DNA from: Gottschalkia purinilytica
GTDB taxonomy: Bacteria; Bacillota; Clostridia; Tissierellales; Gottschalkiaceae
Length of the DNA stretch: 64,000 bases
NCBI RefSeq assembly: GCF_001190785.1
Contig: NZ_LGSS01000002.1
Location: 248,001-312,000, forward strand
Reading direction: 5' to 3'
The translations under genes were made by a program, and so were the position numbers. This document shows, piece after piece, positions 37,018 through 46,024 of the stretch. Below the pieces are notes generated by a model, which saw only the letters and a list, made by a program, of their open reading frames with translations, did not search any database and was not told the DNA's origin. The stretch's first letter is position 1. The number at the start of each line of letters is the position of its first letter.

Positions 37018-38472
37018 TTATATACTTATAACTTTTATATAATTTATTTCTGAATCTTCAGTTCCTTGTAAAAGAGTTTTTTGTCTTTTTAATATCTCTA
37101 CATATTCTATCATTTTTTTTGTTATTCTTTCTCCTGGAGCTACTATAGGAATTCCTGGTGGATAAGCCATTATAAATTCTCCACTTATCTCACCTTCTGC
37201 TTCTTCTAAGCTTATTACTTTCTTTTCGCTATAAAAAGCATTTCTTGGAGATATCACAACCTCTGGATTTTCAAGTATTTGAGTTTTATCGTATACTATT
37301 TTACTTCCTCTGAATCTATCACTTACATCTCTTAGTGCATATATAAGCTTATTTATCGAGTCTTCATCATCTCCTATACTTATAATAGCTAAAATATTAT
37401 ATATATCTCCCATTTCTACTTGTATGTTATATTCATCTCTAAGCATATCATAAACTTCAAATCCTGTAAGACCAAGATCAGAAACATTTATACCTAGTTT
37501 TGTTTCATCAAAATCGAATACTCCTTTTTCTCCTATGAGTTCCTTTGAAAATGCATAGTAACCTATAATCTTATTTATCTCTTTTCTAGCATACCTGCTT
37601 AGTTTCAATGCTTTATCTAACAGTTCTTTTCCTTTCACTGCTAATACTTTTCTAGATACATCTAAACTAGACATTAAAAGATACGAGGCACTTGTAGTCT
37701 GAGTAAGTTCTATTGCTGTTCTCACGGAGTTTGGATTAATAAGTCCTTCGTTAAGTAATAGCAATGAGCTTTGTGTAAGTGCACCTCCTGTTTTATGTGA
37801 GCTTACAGCACACATGTCAGCGCCTAATGCTATTCCATCTTGTGGAAGTTCTTGATGAAAGTTAAAATGAGCTCCATGTGCTTCATCTACTAAAACAGCT
37901 ATTTTATTTTTATGTGCTATTTTTACTATATTTTTAACATCTGAAACTACACCATAATAAGTTGGATTTATAATGAGTATTGCTTTTGCATCAGGATGTC
38001 TAATGATAGCTTTTTCAACACTTTCACATGAAATTCCCATTGCCATACCTAAAGTTTCGTTTATCTCAGGCTGTATATATACAGGTTCTGCTCCACTGAG
38101 TATAATTCCATTTACAACTGACTTATGTGCATTTCTAGGTAGTATTATTTTATCTCCTGGTTTACATACTGCCATAATCATGGCCTGTACAGCTGAAGTT
38201 GTTCCATTAACTAAGAAGAATGCATGATCTGCAGAATATGCATCTGCTGCTAACTCTTGTGCATTTTTTATAACACTTTTAGGATTATTTAGATTATCAA
38301 GAGGCTTCATAGAATTAACATCTACTTCTAATACTTTGGGACCTAAAAATTCTTTAAACTCTTGTAGACCTTTTCCGTGCTTATGGCCAGGCACATCAAA
38401 GGGAGTAACATTCCTCGCATGATACTCTTTTAAAGCATCAAATAAAGGAGTTTTATTTTGGTTTAACATCAT
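37018..38472 (-). CDS. speA: Arginine decarboxylase (fold-type I, Orn/Lys/Arg family)
   Basis: About 484 residues. PLP enzyme making agmatine from arginine, feeding SpeB. Marks: TPFDVPGHKHGKGL at the start, FFLVNGTTSAVQAMI, VDEAHGAHFNF, and the PLP lysine in VSSHKTGGALTQSS; the C-terminal domain ends near MAYPPGIPIVAPGER. The short (about 480 aa) Gram-positive class fits. The start is uncertain: AAAGGAG lies right before a GTG and ATG at 38484/38481, which are too close, so I use ATG 38472 (11 bases away); ATG 38469 is also possible. Lysine or ornithine cannot be excluded as substrates, but agmatinase in the window favours arginine. Confidence 0.9.
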   Translation of the reverse strand: MMLNQNKTPLFDALKEYHARNVTPFDVPGHKHGKGLQEFKEFLGPKVLEVDVNSMKPLDNLNNPKSVIKNAQELAADAYSADHAFFLVNGTTSAVQAMIMAVCKPGDKIILPRNAHKSVVNGIILSGAEPVYIQPEINETLGMAMGISCESVEKAIIRHPDAKAILIINPTYYGVVSDVKNIVKIAHKNKIAVLVDEAHGAHFNFHQELPQDGIALGADMCAVSSHKTGGALTQSSLLLLNEGLINPNSVRTAIELTQTTSASYLLMSSLDVSRKVLAVKGKELLDKALKLSRYARKEINKIIGYYAFSKELIGEKGVFDFDETKLGINVSDLGLTGFEVYDMLRDEYNIQVEMGDIYNILAIISIGDDEDSINKLIYALRDVSDRFRGSKIVYDKTQILENPEVVISPRNAFYSEKKVISLEEAEGEISGEFIMAYPPGIPIVAPGERITKKMIEYVEILKRQKTLLQGTEDSEINYIKVISI

Positions 38473-38658
38473 AAAAAGCATCACTCCTTTTATTTCAAAA
38501 AACTAAGCACAATTGAAATTCATTCTATATTCTTGATTTTTAGTTGTCAAAGGTAATTTTAGTAAATATACACTTATTATATTTACTATTTATGTAATTT
38601 TCTTTAATTTACACGTTATTATATTTTTTTAATAAAAGTTAAAAATAAATATAATAAA

Positions 38659-38688
38659 AAAAGCTCTGTAAAAATTTACAAAGCTTTT
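38659..38688 (-). terminator. Terminator of corA
   Basis: 14-bp stem with one G-U pair (AAAAGCTCTGTAAA / TTTACAAAGCTTTT), 2-base gap, U-rich minus-strand tail. It overlaps the corA stop codon. Confidence 0.75.
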
Positions 38689-39622
38689 AAAACATATTTT
38701 TCTTAGCCAATATGATTGCAGATAATCCTGATACGCCGATAGCTATACCTACAATTATAAAAAATCCGTTAGGATTATTGCTAAATGGTAGTCCTTTGAC
38801 ATTCATTCCATAAAGTGACGCTAGAATATTTGGTATTGTCATTACTATTGTTATAGATGTTAAAAATTTCATTACTATATTTAAATTATTTGAAATTACT
38901 GAAGCAAATGCATCCATTGTTCCACTTAATATATTACTATATATATTTGCCATTTCTATAGCCTGTTTATTCTCTATAATAACATCTTCTAGCAGGTCTT
39001 TATCTTCTGGATATCTTTTTATAACATCCATTCTCAATAACTTTTCCATTACTAGTTCATTTGCCTTAAGAGAAGTTGAAAAATATACCAAACTTTTTTC
39101 TAAAGCTAGTAATTGAATTAATTCTTTATTCTTAGTTGATTTGTGTAGTTGTTTTTCAATATTGCTACTCATCTTATCTATTTGCTTTAGATATAGTAAA
39201 TATCTAGTAGCAACTCTAAATAATATTTGAAGTAAAAATCTTGTTTTCTTAAATGTGAAGAACGACTTAACCTTATTGTTTTGAAATTGTTGTAATATAT
39301 AACTTTCTTTCAAACATGTTGTGACTATATGGTCGTCTAGTATCATTACCCCTAAGGGGATTGTATAATATACATATGATTCATTCTCTTCCTCAACTAT
39401 AGGTATATCAACTAATATATACATTTCATTTTGTTCTATCTCAATCCTTGAACTTTCTTCATCATCTAGTGGAGCTTTAAGATAATCAATGTCAATATTT
39501 AATGATTTGCTAATATTTTGTAACTCCATTTCTGTTGGATTTGTAAGCATAACCCATGATCCTTTTTCAGGACTTTCTAATTCTTGTAACGTTCCTTCTA
39601 CTGTTTTATATATATTTATCAT
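38687..39622 (-). CDS. corA: CorA-family magnesium/cobalt transporter
   Basis: About 311 residues from ATG 39622, 8 bases behind AAAGGAG. The long soluble N-terminal funnel domain (YVYYTIPLGVMILDDHIVTT) and the long stalk helix precede two C-terminal membrane helices (IVMTIPNILASLYGMNV and GFFIIVGIAIGVSGLSAIIL). The selectivity motif YGMN is intact. CorA forms a pentameric inner-membrane Mg2+ channel. A long structured leader lies in front (39623-39830), suggesting control by RNA folding. Confidence 0.95.
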   Translation of the reverse strand: MINIYKTVEGTLQELESPEKGSWVMLTNPTEMELQNISKSLNIDIDYLKAPLDDEESSRIEIEQNEMYILVDIPIVEEENESYVYYTIPLGVMILDDHIVTTCLKESYILQQFQNNKVKSFFTFKKTRFLLQILFRVATRYLLYLKQIDKMSSNIEKQLHKSTKNKELIQLLALEKSLVYFSTSLKANELVMEKLLRMDVIKRYPEDKDLLEDVIIENKQAIEMANIYSNILSGTMDAFASVISNNLNIVMKFLTSITIVMTIPNILASLYGMNVKGLPFSNNPNGFFIIVGIAIGVSGLSAIILAKKNMF

Positions 39623-39830
39623 TATACTCACTCCTTTCTGCCATTTAGAAACTACTTTTCTATATTCTATATGACAGTGGAGTCAGTCATTTCTAATGTC
39701 TCTCCTTAAATGACTATCTGGTCATTTAGTGTCGTGTATGATGGAAATAGAAAAGTAGTTATGTTGATTTTTAATATCATCCAAATCCTCAGACTAGGTC
39801 CTTCGTCCATTTCCACCACTCCCTTTTATA
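39623..39830 (-). promoter_or_regulatory. Structured 5' leader of corA, class unknown
   Basis: On the minus strand AACTACTTTTCTAT (near 39760) pairs perfectly over 14 bases with ATAGAAAAGTAGTT (near 39655) and encloses about 90 bases with inner hairpins (AAATGAC / GTCATTT). A competing helix is possible: GGTGGAAAT (near 39810) with ATTTCCATC (near 39750), which would open the long stem. Two exclusive folds in front of a Mg2+ transporter suggest a riboswitch-like leader. The M-box core (GGTGAGGCTCC type) is absent. The right part of the gap (to 39973) holds only the copper operon terminator. Confidence 0.5.
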
Positions 39831-39842
39831 ATTAAAATAGCA

Positions 39843-39872
39843 AAGACCTCTCACTATCAAGTGAAAGGTCTT
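39843..39872 (-). terminator. Terminator of copA-copZ-csoR operon
   Basis: 13-bp stem with one G-U pair (AAGACCTCTCACT / AGTGAAAGGTCTT) and an ATCA loop, followed by a moderate U tail on the minus strand. Confidence 0.7.
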
Positions 39873-39973
39873 AAATATGCATTAACCTAATACACCCTAT
39901 TCTATATTATTCTATAGGAGTAAGTTTTGCAATAAATTTTACTTTTTTTAAAGTAAAACTTATATGGTAATTT

Positions 39974-40237
39974 TTACTTCAAGTATTTATCTAATACAGT
40001 TATTATCTCTTCTATCTTCTGTTCTCCTTCACCTTGAAGGATAGCATCTTTTACACAATTTTTTATATGTTGTTCTAACATGTTTAAATTTGCCTTTTTT
40101 AATAACCCGCTAACTGCTAGCATCTGTTTTGAAATATCTACACAATATCTATCTTCTTCAATCATCTTTATAATTCCATCTATTTGGCCCCTAGATGTTT
40201 TGAGTAAATTTAAAGCCTTTTTTCTACCCTCATTCAT
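39974..40237 (-). CDS. csoR: Copper-sensing repressor CsoR
   Basis: 87 residues, an all-helical CsoR/RcnR-family repressor. The Cu(I) ligands Cys-His-Cys are all there: DRYCVDISKQ (helix 2) and LEQHIKNCV. Cu(I) binding releases it from DNA. It is the last gene of the copper operon, 22 bases after copZ, and a matching operator lies ahead of copA. So the operon is likely controlled by its own product. Confidence 0.95.
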   Translation of the reverse strand: MNEGRKKALNLLKTSRGQIDGIIKMIEEDRYCVDISKQMLAVSGLLKKANLNMLEQHIKNCVKDAILQGEGEQKIEEIITVLDKYLK

Positions 40238-40259
40238 TATAATGCTCCAATCTAACTTA

Positions 40260-40466
40260 TTATTCTATTTCAACTACATCAAAACCTATACTAGTTATAG
40301 CATCTGATAATGTTTTGTCATCTACTCCCTCAACTTCTACTACTGCTTTTTTATATTCTAAGCTAACTTCTACTTCCTTTACTCCACTTATTTTACTTAG
40401 CGCATCCTTAACTGATCCTACACAGTGATTGCAACTCATACCTTCTATTGATATTGTTTTTTTCAT
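40260..40466 (-). CDS. copZ: Copper chaperone CopZ
   Basis: 68 residues, one heavy-metal-associated ferredoxin-like domain. The metal motif is GMSCNHCVGSV with both cysteines. It carries Cu(I) to the CopA ATPase and probably to CsoR. It lies 76 bases after copA and 22 before csoR; AAGGAGGA precedes the ATG. Confidence 0.95.
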   Translation of the reverse strand: MKKTISIEGMSCNHCVGSVKDALSKISGVKEVEVSLEYKKAVVEVEGVDDKTLSDAITSIGFDVVEIE

Positions 40467-40542
40467 TTAAATTTTCCTCCTTAAATTTTCGTTATTTATA
40501 ATAATTTTTTCTAAATCACTAGTTATTAATTATTTATAAATT

Positions 40543-42924
40543 TTAGGCTTTAAAATTTTTAAGTCTAAGTGAATTCGTTAAAACTGATACCGAACTGAAT
40601 GCCATAGCCCCACCAGCTATCATAGGGTTTAAGAATCCTAATGCTGCTAATGGTATACCTGCTGTATTATAGGCAAATGCCCAAAATAGATTTTGTTTTA
40701 TTGTTTTCATAGTTCTTCTACTTAACGCTATAGATTTTGGTATATCTTTTAAATCCCCTTTCATAAGGGTTATATCTGCTGCCTCTATAGCTACGTCTGT
40801 TCCTGTACCTATAGCAAATCCTATATCTGCTGATGCAAGAGCTGGAGCATCATTTATACCATCTCCAACCATCCCTACTTTTTTACCTTGTGCTTTTATT
40901 TTTTCTACTTCTTCTGCTTTATGTTCAGGAAGTACTTCTGATAATACATTCGTTATACCTACTTGACTTGCTATAGCCTTAGCTGTTCTTTCATTATCAC
41001 CTGTGATCATATATATGTCTATTCCCATTTCTTTTAACTTATCAATTGCTTCTTTTGATGTTTCTTTAACTGTGTCTGCAACAGCTACTATACCTTGTGC
41101 CTTACCGTCTATTGCAAATAACATAGCCGTCTTACCTTCATCTTCTAGCCTTTCTAAATTACCAATTAATCCATCAATATCTATATTCTTATCTTTCATA
41201 AGTTTTCTATTACCTATATAAATATCTTTTCCATCTATTTTAGAGTAAACTCCATGTCCTGTAATGCTCTCAAACTTTTCAAGTTCTACTAGCTCCAATC
41301 CTTTTTCTTTAGCATACTTTACTATAGACTGACCAAGTGGATGCTCTGAGCTATTTTCGGTTGAAGCTATATATCTTAGTATACTATCTTCGTCTCCTTC
41401 TAGTAATATGAAGTCTGTAACTTCTGGCTGCCCTTTAGTAATAGTTCCTGTTTTATCTAATACTATTGTATCTAACTGATGGGCTTTTTCTAAATGCTCT
41501 CCACCTTTTATTAGTATACCATTTTCAGCGCCTTTTCCTGTTCCAACCATTATAGCTGTAGGAGTTGCAAGTCCTAAGGCACATGGGCATGCTATAACTA
41601 GTACTGCCACTGCACTTATTAAAGCTTGATTAAAGTCTTTAGTTATAAGATACCATAATACAAATGTTAGTAATGAAATACCTACTACAACAGGAACAAA
41701 TATTCCTGATATTTTATCTGCAAGTCGTTGAACTGGAGCTTTGGATCCTTGAGCATCTTCAACTAGTTTTATAATTTGAGCTAATGCTGTATCTTTTCCT
41801 ACTTTTGTAGCCTTAAACTTTATTGTACCATTTTTATTTATAGTAGCTCCAATAACTTCGTCCCCACTGCTTTTATCAACAGGTATACTTTCTCCTGTTA
41901 GCATAGACTCATCAACTGATGAGTTTCCTTCTAAAACTACACCATCTACAGGTATTTTTTCTCCAGGTCTTACTACTACAACATCTTCTACTAAAACATC
42001 TTCTATAGGAATATCTTCTTCTTTTCCATTTCTTATAACTCTAGCTGTTTTAGCTTGTAGATTCATTAGTTTCTTTATAGCTTCAGATGTTCTTCCTTTA
42101 GCAATCATTTCTAGGAATTTTCCTAATAGAATTAACGTTATAATTACTGCTGAAGATTCAAAGTAATAATGATCTATTCCTATTATAAGATTATATATAC
42201 TATAAAAGTAAGCTGCCGATGTACCCATAGCAATTAGTACATCCATATTAGCTCCGCCACCCTTTAGTGAGTGATAGGCTCCCTTATAAAATCTATAACC
42301 TACAATAAATTGAACTGGTGTAGCTAATGCAAGTTGGAAATAACCATTTAGTAATATATTAGATAAAGTATTGTGGACTCCTGCCATGTGGAAAAACATA
42401 GCTGAAAAAACAGGTACAGTAAGAATAGTTGATATTATTAAAAGACGTTTTAGTTTTTTTAGTTCTTTTTCTCTAGACTCTTTTTCCTTATCTACACTGA
42501 TAGTTTCTTCTATAGCACCATATCCTGCCTTTTTAATAGCAGATATAATGTCTTTAACAGAAACTTCTTGTGACAAGTACTCTATAGTTCCCTTAGCAGT
42601 TGCTAAGTTTATATTAACTTTTTGTACTCCTTTAGTTTTTAATAATACTTTTTCTATTCTGCTAGCACACGCAGAACATGTCATTCCTTCTATATTTAAA
42701 GTAGTTTTTTCTAGGGGTACTTTAAATCCTGCTTTTTCTATGGATTTTATCAAATGTTCTACATTAACTTCTTTATCATCGTATTCTACTGTAGCTTTCT
42801 TAGCTATTAAATTAACATTTGCTTCATGTACTCCCTCAGTTTTTGATAATACTTTTTCTATTCTACTAGCACATGCAGCGCATGTCATTCCTTCTACATC
42901 GATATTAACTTTTTGAACTGACAT
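40543..42924 (-). CDS. copA: Copper-exporting P1B-type ATPase
   Basis: 793 residues. Two N-terminal HMA domains (each [14 protein letters not shown], near residues 13 and 80) precede eight membrane helices. Ion motif [13 protein letters not shown], phosphorylation motif DKTGTITKG, the HP motif in [14 protein letters not shown], and [11 protein letters not shown] are all present, and the C-terminal NTAG..LAALG and [12 protein letters not shown] match Cu(I) exporters. It pumps Cu(I) out of the cytoplasm. AGGAGGTAG precedes the ATG. First gene of copA-copZ-csoR. Confidence 0.97.
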   Translation of the reverse strand: MSVQKVNIDVEGMTCAACASRIEKVLSKTEGVHEANVNLIAKKATVEYDDKEVNVEHLIKSIEKAGFKVPLEKTTLNIEGMTCSACASRIEKVLLKTKGVQKVNINLATAKGTIEYLSQEVSVKDIISAIKKAGYGAIEETISVDKEKESREKELKKLKRLLIISTILTVPVFSAMFFHMAGVHNTLSNILLNGYFQLALATPVQFIVGYRFYKGAYHSLKGGGANMDVLIAMGTSAAYFYSIYNLIIGIDHYYFESSAVIITLILLGKFLEMIAKGRTSEAIKKLMNLQAKTARVIRNGKEEDIPIEDVLVEDVVVVRPGEKIPVDGVVLEGNSSVDESMLTGESIPVDKSSGDEVIGATINKNGTIKFKATKVGKDTALAQIIKLVEDAQGSKAPVQRLADKISGIFVPVVVGISLLTFVLWYLITKDFNQALISAVAVLVIACPCALGLATPTAIMVGTGKGAENGILIKGGEHLEKAHQLDTIVLDKTGTITKGQPEVTDFILLEGDEDSILRYIASTENSSEHPLGQSIVKYAKEKGLELVELEKFESITGHGVYSKIDGKDIYIGNRKLMKDKNIDIDGLIGNLERLEDEGKTAMLFAIDGKAQGIVAVADTVKETSKEAIDKLKEMGIDIYMITGDNERTAKAIASQVGITNVLSEVLPEHKAEEVEKIKAQGKKVGMVGDGINDAPALASADIGFAIGTGTDVAIEAADITLMKGDLKDIPKSIALSRRTMKTIKQNLFWAFAYNTAGIPLAALGFLNPMIAGGAMAFSSVSVLTNSLRLKNFKA

Positions 42925-42947
42925 ACTACCTCCTCCTTATTTTTTAA

Positions 42948-42974
42948 ATACCCCCTCCCCCCCATGGGGTGTAT
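42948..42974 (-). promoter_or_regulatory. CsoR operator of the copper operon
   Basis: A G/C-tract pseudo-palindrome, TACCCC...GGGGTGTA with a C-rich centre, matching CsoR sites. It lies just downstream of the -10 box (42979-42984), over the expected transcription start, as suits a repressor. Runs of C like this are otherwise absent from the AT-rich surroundings. Confidence 0.8.
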
Positions 42975-42978
42975 GTAA

Positions 42979-43007
42979 ATTATATCATGGCTATTTTTAT
43001 TTTTCAA
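42979..43007 (-). promoter_or_regulatory. Sigma-A promoter of the copper operon
   Basis: TTGAAA (43007-43002), 17-base spacer, perfect TATAAT (42984-42979) on the minus strand. Confidence 0.8.
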
Positions 43008-43037
43008 CAAAAAAATAAGAAAAAAGCAGGGAAAATA

Positions 43038-43769
43038 TTATTCATAAAGACTCTCAAGCTTTTCTAAGTCTTGTATAATTATCTTTTTATTCCCTACTAG
43101 TTTTAGTATACCCTCTTCCTGCATGCTATTCAGTTTTCTACTAATAGTTTCTCTTGTTACCCCAATATAATTTGCTATATCTTCCCTACTTAATGGTAAG
43201 TCAAGTTCCACATTATTTCCTTTAGGAACACCAAAGTCCTTTATGAAGTTTAATAACAACCCTGATACTCTAGATTCTATGTCCTTTGTACTTAAGCTTT
43301 GTATGAGAGTCTCTAGCTTAGATATTCTTTCATATACTACTTGTAGAACTTTGAGTGCCATATCTGGATTTTTTCTAAGTACATCATCAAAATCATCTTT
43401 AGTTAACTGACACATATTAACATCTTCTAAAGCCTCTGCATTAAACTTAAATTCCCCTTTCTTTAATAAGCTTAGATCACCTACAAATTCTCCTTCTGAC
43501 AATATATAAAGTATTTGCTCTTTTCCCTCTTTTGTATACTTGAATATTTTTACTTTTCCCTTGTTAATAAGATATAATTTGTCTGATATGTCTCCTTCGA
43601 AAAATATCATTTGTCCTTTTTTATATATTTTTCTATCTATTTTATCTGTTACTTCTTTTAATTGAGGCTCTTCTAATACAGAAAATATAGATACTTTACT
43701 CGCACAGTATCTACCTTTACACTTTTTACATGCCTCTTCATTAAATTCTAAATTTTGAAGATTGTTCAT
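43038..43769 (-). CDS. Crp/Fnr-family regulator with FNR-like cysteines
   Basis: 243 residues. The N-terminus carries C14-x2-C17-x4-C22 (EACKKCKGRYC). A cNMP-like barrel follows (RKIYKKGQMIFFEGD, ILSEGEFVGDLSLL), with Cys120 in ALEDVNMCQL, the same place as Cys122 of E. coli FNR (ALETSMVCEI). The C-terminal HTH (about 170-235) reads SREDIANYIGVTRETISRKL. Four cysteines could hold a 4Fe-4S cluster for O2 or NO sensing; E. coli FNR has x5 instead of x4 in the last gap. An upstream palindrome (43794-43807) suggests autoregulation, and a related site precedes the DUF1858 gene. It diverges from an unknown plus-strand gene. Confidence 0.9.
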   Translation of the reverse strand: MNNLQNLEFNEEACKKCKGRYCASKVSIFSVLEEPQLKEVTDKIDRKIYKKGQMIFFEGDISDKLYLINKGKVKIFKYTKEGKEQILYILSEGEFVGDLSLLKKGEFKFNAEALEDVNMCQLTKDDFDDVLRKNPDMALKVLQVVYERISKLETLIQSLSTKDIESRVSGLLLNFIKDFGVPKGNNVELDLPLSREDIANYIGVTRETISRKLNSMQEEGILKLVGNKKIIIQDLEKLESLYE

Positions 43770-43793
43770 ATCATCTCTCCCTTTATATAATTC

Positions 43794-43807
43794 GTGATAA
43801 TAATCAC
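43794..43807 (-). promoter_or_regulatory. Crp/Fnr-type operator before the FNR-like gene
   Basis: A perfect palindrome GTGATAATAATCAC, 25 bases from the ATG of the regulator. It resembles TGTGA-N6-TCACA (one outer base differs on one side). A TATAAT box lies upstream of it, near 43848, so binding there would probably repress. Confidence 0.55.
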
Positions 43808-44026
43808 ATAGTTAAGTGATTTATTCGATTTGATTTTTTCTAAAAAAATTATACTTTATTTTTATAGTATATATAATCTAAATTAAGTTTGAAATTGTAA
43901 AATAATTTAACAATTTTGAGAAACAATAAATTTATAAATACTTAAACTTCATTTAACAAATAAACATACTAATAATATGTGAAATATTAGTAATAATATT
44001 ATAACATAGGGAGGTTGTAAAATAAT

Positions 44027-44692
44027 ATGAGTAGATTTTTAGCTCCAATTCATAAATGGCTATTTAACAAAATAAAGTTACATGAGGAACTTGAAAAAGA
44101 GATAGTTGAAGGCTTTAGATCTCAGTACGGAAATGAAATAGATTCTATAGAGAGAGACAATATTAAAAAATATGGAGATAGACTTCCAGATAGTCCTCTT
44201 GAGGAAATAATAGATACAGATAATATTCATGGATGGCTACAAGATAAAATCAGTATAGCTGAAACTAGACAAGCAAGTATTTTAGCATATCTATTTAAAC
44301 AATATAAAGATAATGGTATATTGTTAGCAAAATCCATTTACGAAAATAATGCTATAAAGCATGGTAAACTGGCTAGAGAAGGACTAGGAGACACTAGTGC
44401 AGAAGATATATATAAGATAATAAATAATTATGTATTAGATGGAATGCCTTGTGATAATGCAAATAGCATAACTAAAGCTGAAGGAGATCTCTTAGAATAT
44501 AAACAAGACCATTGTTTACACATAAAATATTGGAATGAATCAAAAGTTGATCCAAAGTTAATGTATGATTTAAGATCTACATGGATAGGAACTTTTGTAA
44601 ATACTTTAAACCCTGATTTTAAATACCAAGTAAGTGTAGAAAAAATTGATGGAGATAGAGAAGGATTCCTTCATAGAATATATAAAAAGTAG
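44027..44692 (+). CDS. Conserved hypothetical soluble protein beside FNR-like regulator
   Basis: 221 residues, not recognised. It is mostly helical, with no signal peptide or membrane helix. It opens SRFLAPIHKWLFNKIKLHEE, and the middle is regular amphipathic helix. Two cysteines (GMPCDNA and KQDHCLHIKYW) near residues 142 and 162, the second beside histidines, could bind a metal or cofactor. The rest ends with a strand-rich part (FKYQVSVEKIDGDREGF). GGGAGGTTG precedes the ATG. It diverges from the FNR-like gene across 257 bases and has its own terminator, so regulation by that protein is possible but unproven. Some cysteine/histidine hydrolase-like families look similar; I do not assign one. 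Confidence 0.7.
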   Translation: MSRFLAPIHKWLFNKIKLHEELEKEIVEGFRSQYGNEIDSIERDNIKKYGDRLPDSPLEEIIDTDNIHGWLQDKISIAETRQASILAYLFKQYKDNGILLAKSIYENNAIKHGKLAREGLGDTSAEDIYKIINNYVLDGMPCDNANSITKAEGDLLEYKQDHCLHIKYWNESKVDPKLMYDLRSTWIGTFVNTLNPDFKYQVSVEKIDGDREGFLHRIYKK

Positions 44693-44750
44693 CAAACTAA
44701 TCTTTTTTTAATATAATATTATGTTAAATAACTCTATTAATACTTGATTA

Positions 44751-44800
44751 AACCAAACAAATGTTTTATAATATAGAAAGGAACATTCGTTTGGTTTTTT
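44751..44800 (+). terminator. Terminator of the 221-residue hypothetical gene
   Basis: 15-bp stem with one mismatch (AACCAAACAAATGTT / AACATTCGTTTGGTT), 16-base loop, then a U run. The gap 44693-44995 holds only this and the following minus-strand terminator. Confidence 0.8.
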
Positions 44801-44910
44801 CTGTTTGAATTTGATCAATTTAGACAACCTGCTCGACTAAAATATAAGAAAATATAAAATTAAAAGTATTCGCCTTGCAAAAAAATTAGGATCTTATATA
44901 GCCTAATATA

Positions 44911-44938
44911 AAAAAGTGCGAATATATTCACACTTTTT
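44911..44938 (-). terminator. Terminator of the 5-FTHF cyclo-ligase gene
   Basis: Near-perfect palindrome AAAAAGTGCGAATA / TATTCACACTTTTT (one G-U pair), 58 bases after the stop, U tail on the minus strand. Confidence 0.65.
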
Positions 44939-44995
44939 ATATTAAATAAATTATAAATTATTAAAAATATTATCTATATAAATAATATTTTTATC

Positions 44996-45577
44996 CTAAG
45001 GTCTAACTATTATTCTTCTTTCTGTTATAACAAAATCTAAAGGAACATCGAACATTTGGATAGGTGCCTTTTCTAATATTTGGAAGTCATATGCAAGTCC
45101 TATCGTAGGTATACTAAAGTTTAATTTACCTAAAAATCTATCATAATATCCTGCTCCAAACCCTATTCTATAGCATCTTTTATCAAATGCTATCCCTGGT
45201 ATAACTATAAGATCAATCTCTTCCGTACTAATTGGTCTTAAAAATTCTTTTTTAGGTTCCATATATCCGAAACTACTTTTTCTTAATTCTCTATAGATAT
45301 CTCTTACTTCCGTTGGAACTATTCTTGTCCCCTCTTTAATGCAATACGGAACTACTACTTTTTTCCCCTCTTTGAAACAATAATCTATTAGTCGAAAACT
45401 ATCTACTTCATTGTTAAAGCTTAAATATAACATAACGGTATTACTTCTTTTAAACACAGGTAATTTTACTAGTGTAGACATTGTTTTTTCACTTAGATTA
45501 TCAACTAAATCTTCTGACATATTATTCCGAATATTCAATATCCTTTTCCTTATTTCCTTCTTACTTTCAACCTGCAT
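44996..45577 (-). CDS. 5-formyltetrahydrofolate cyclo-ligase
   Basis: 193 residues from ATG 45577, 9 bases behind GGAGGTG; an upstream TTG is less likely. The enzyme turns 5-formyl-THF into 5,10-methenyl-THF using ATP (YgfA/MTHFS family). Marks: KKEIRKRILNIRNNMS at the start, VMLYLSFNNEVDS, the phosphate-binding IDLIVIPGIAFDKRCYRIGF, and GAGYYDRFL. It stands alone between two terminators. Confidence 0.93.
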   Translation of the reverse strand: MQVESKKEIRKRILNIRNNMSEDLVDNLSEKTMSTLVKLPVFKRSNTVMLYLSFNNEVDSFRLIDYCFKEGKKVVVPYCIKEGTRIVPTEVRDIYRELRKSSFGYMEPKKEFLRPISTEEIDLIVIPGIAFDKRCYRIGFGAGYYDRFLGKLNFSIPTIGLAYDFQILEKAPIQMFDVPLDFVITERRIIVRP

Positions 45578-45667
45578 ACTATAGAACACCTCCAAAACTA
45601 CTATATACTATATAGTATATATCCTCTAAATCATTATTTAATCAACCAAAGTTTTCTAAAACACAAA

Positions 45668-45701
45668 AAAACGAAATAGGAAAACAGCCCTATCTCGTTT
45701 T
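45668..45701 (-). terminator. Terminator of the HesB-like selenoprotein gene
   Basis: 13-bp stem with one mismatch (AAAACGAAATAGG / CCTATCTCGTTTT), 8-base loop, then a run of U on the minus strand, 18 bases after the stop. Confidence 0.85.
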
Positions 45702-45718
45702 AACACAAATTTCATAAT

Positions 45719-46009
45719 CTAGCAAGTTGGTTTTTTTCCTGTTAATGAAACGCTAAAACCACTTCTTAATCCTTCTGACTCATAATCTACATATAACTGT
45801 TCAAACATATCAGATATTTCCTCTTCAACTAATAATTTAATATCTTCTACTTTTAATATTTGGTCTTCTTCTTTTTCCTCGTCCAGAGTTAATCCAAATC
45901 TTGGACCGCTTCAACCAAATCCTGATAAATATATTCTTGCTCCCTTAGTATTATTTTGTAACATATTCTTCAATTCCTGTCTAGCTGAATCTGTTAAATT
46001 GATGTTCAT
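45719..46009 (-). CDS. HesB/IscA-like selenoprotein (Sec at in-frame TGA, residue 33)
   Basis: 96 residues if TGA at 45913-45911 is read as selenocysteine. The frame starts at ATG 46009 (AAAGGAG 8 bases before) with MNINLTDSARQELKNML and continues ARIYLSGFG-U-SGPRFGL, TLDEEKEEDQ, to a TAG stop after GKKPTC. HesB/IscA proteins have Cys at this spot (CGCSGPRFGL-like), and HesB-like selenoproteins are a known prokaryotic family. Coding quality continues unchanged past TGA for 63 residues, to a conserved terminal Cys96. A SECIS-like hairpin follows the TGA directly. Likely an iron-sulfur or redox protein with U33 and C96 as active pair. It lies 69 bases after tlpA and shares its strand. A simple ORF search loses it. 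sel genes must lie elsewhere. Confidence 0.87.
45881..45906 (-). promoter_or_regulatory. Bacterial SECIS-like hairpin after Sec TGA
   Basis: Beginning 5 bases after the TGA, GTCCA pairs with TGGAC across 16 bases, with weak inner pairs and an apical loop containing GG about 16 bases after the TGA. Bacterial SECIS elements sit here, inside the coding region, with a G in the loop for SelB binding. The fold was drawn by eye. Confidence 0.65.
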
Positions 46010-46024
46010 ATTATGTTCTCCTTT

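Noticed and set aside
39623-39830. M-box magnesium riboswitch before corA
   Set aside because: The conserved M-box core is not present, so the leader is left unclassified.
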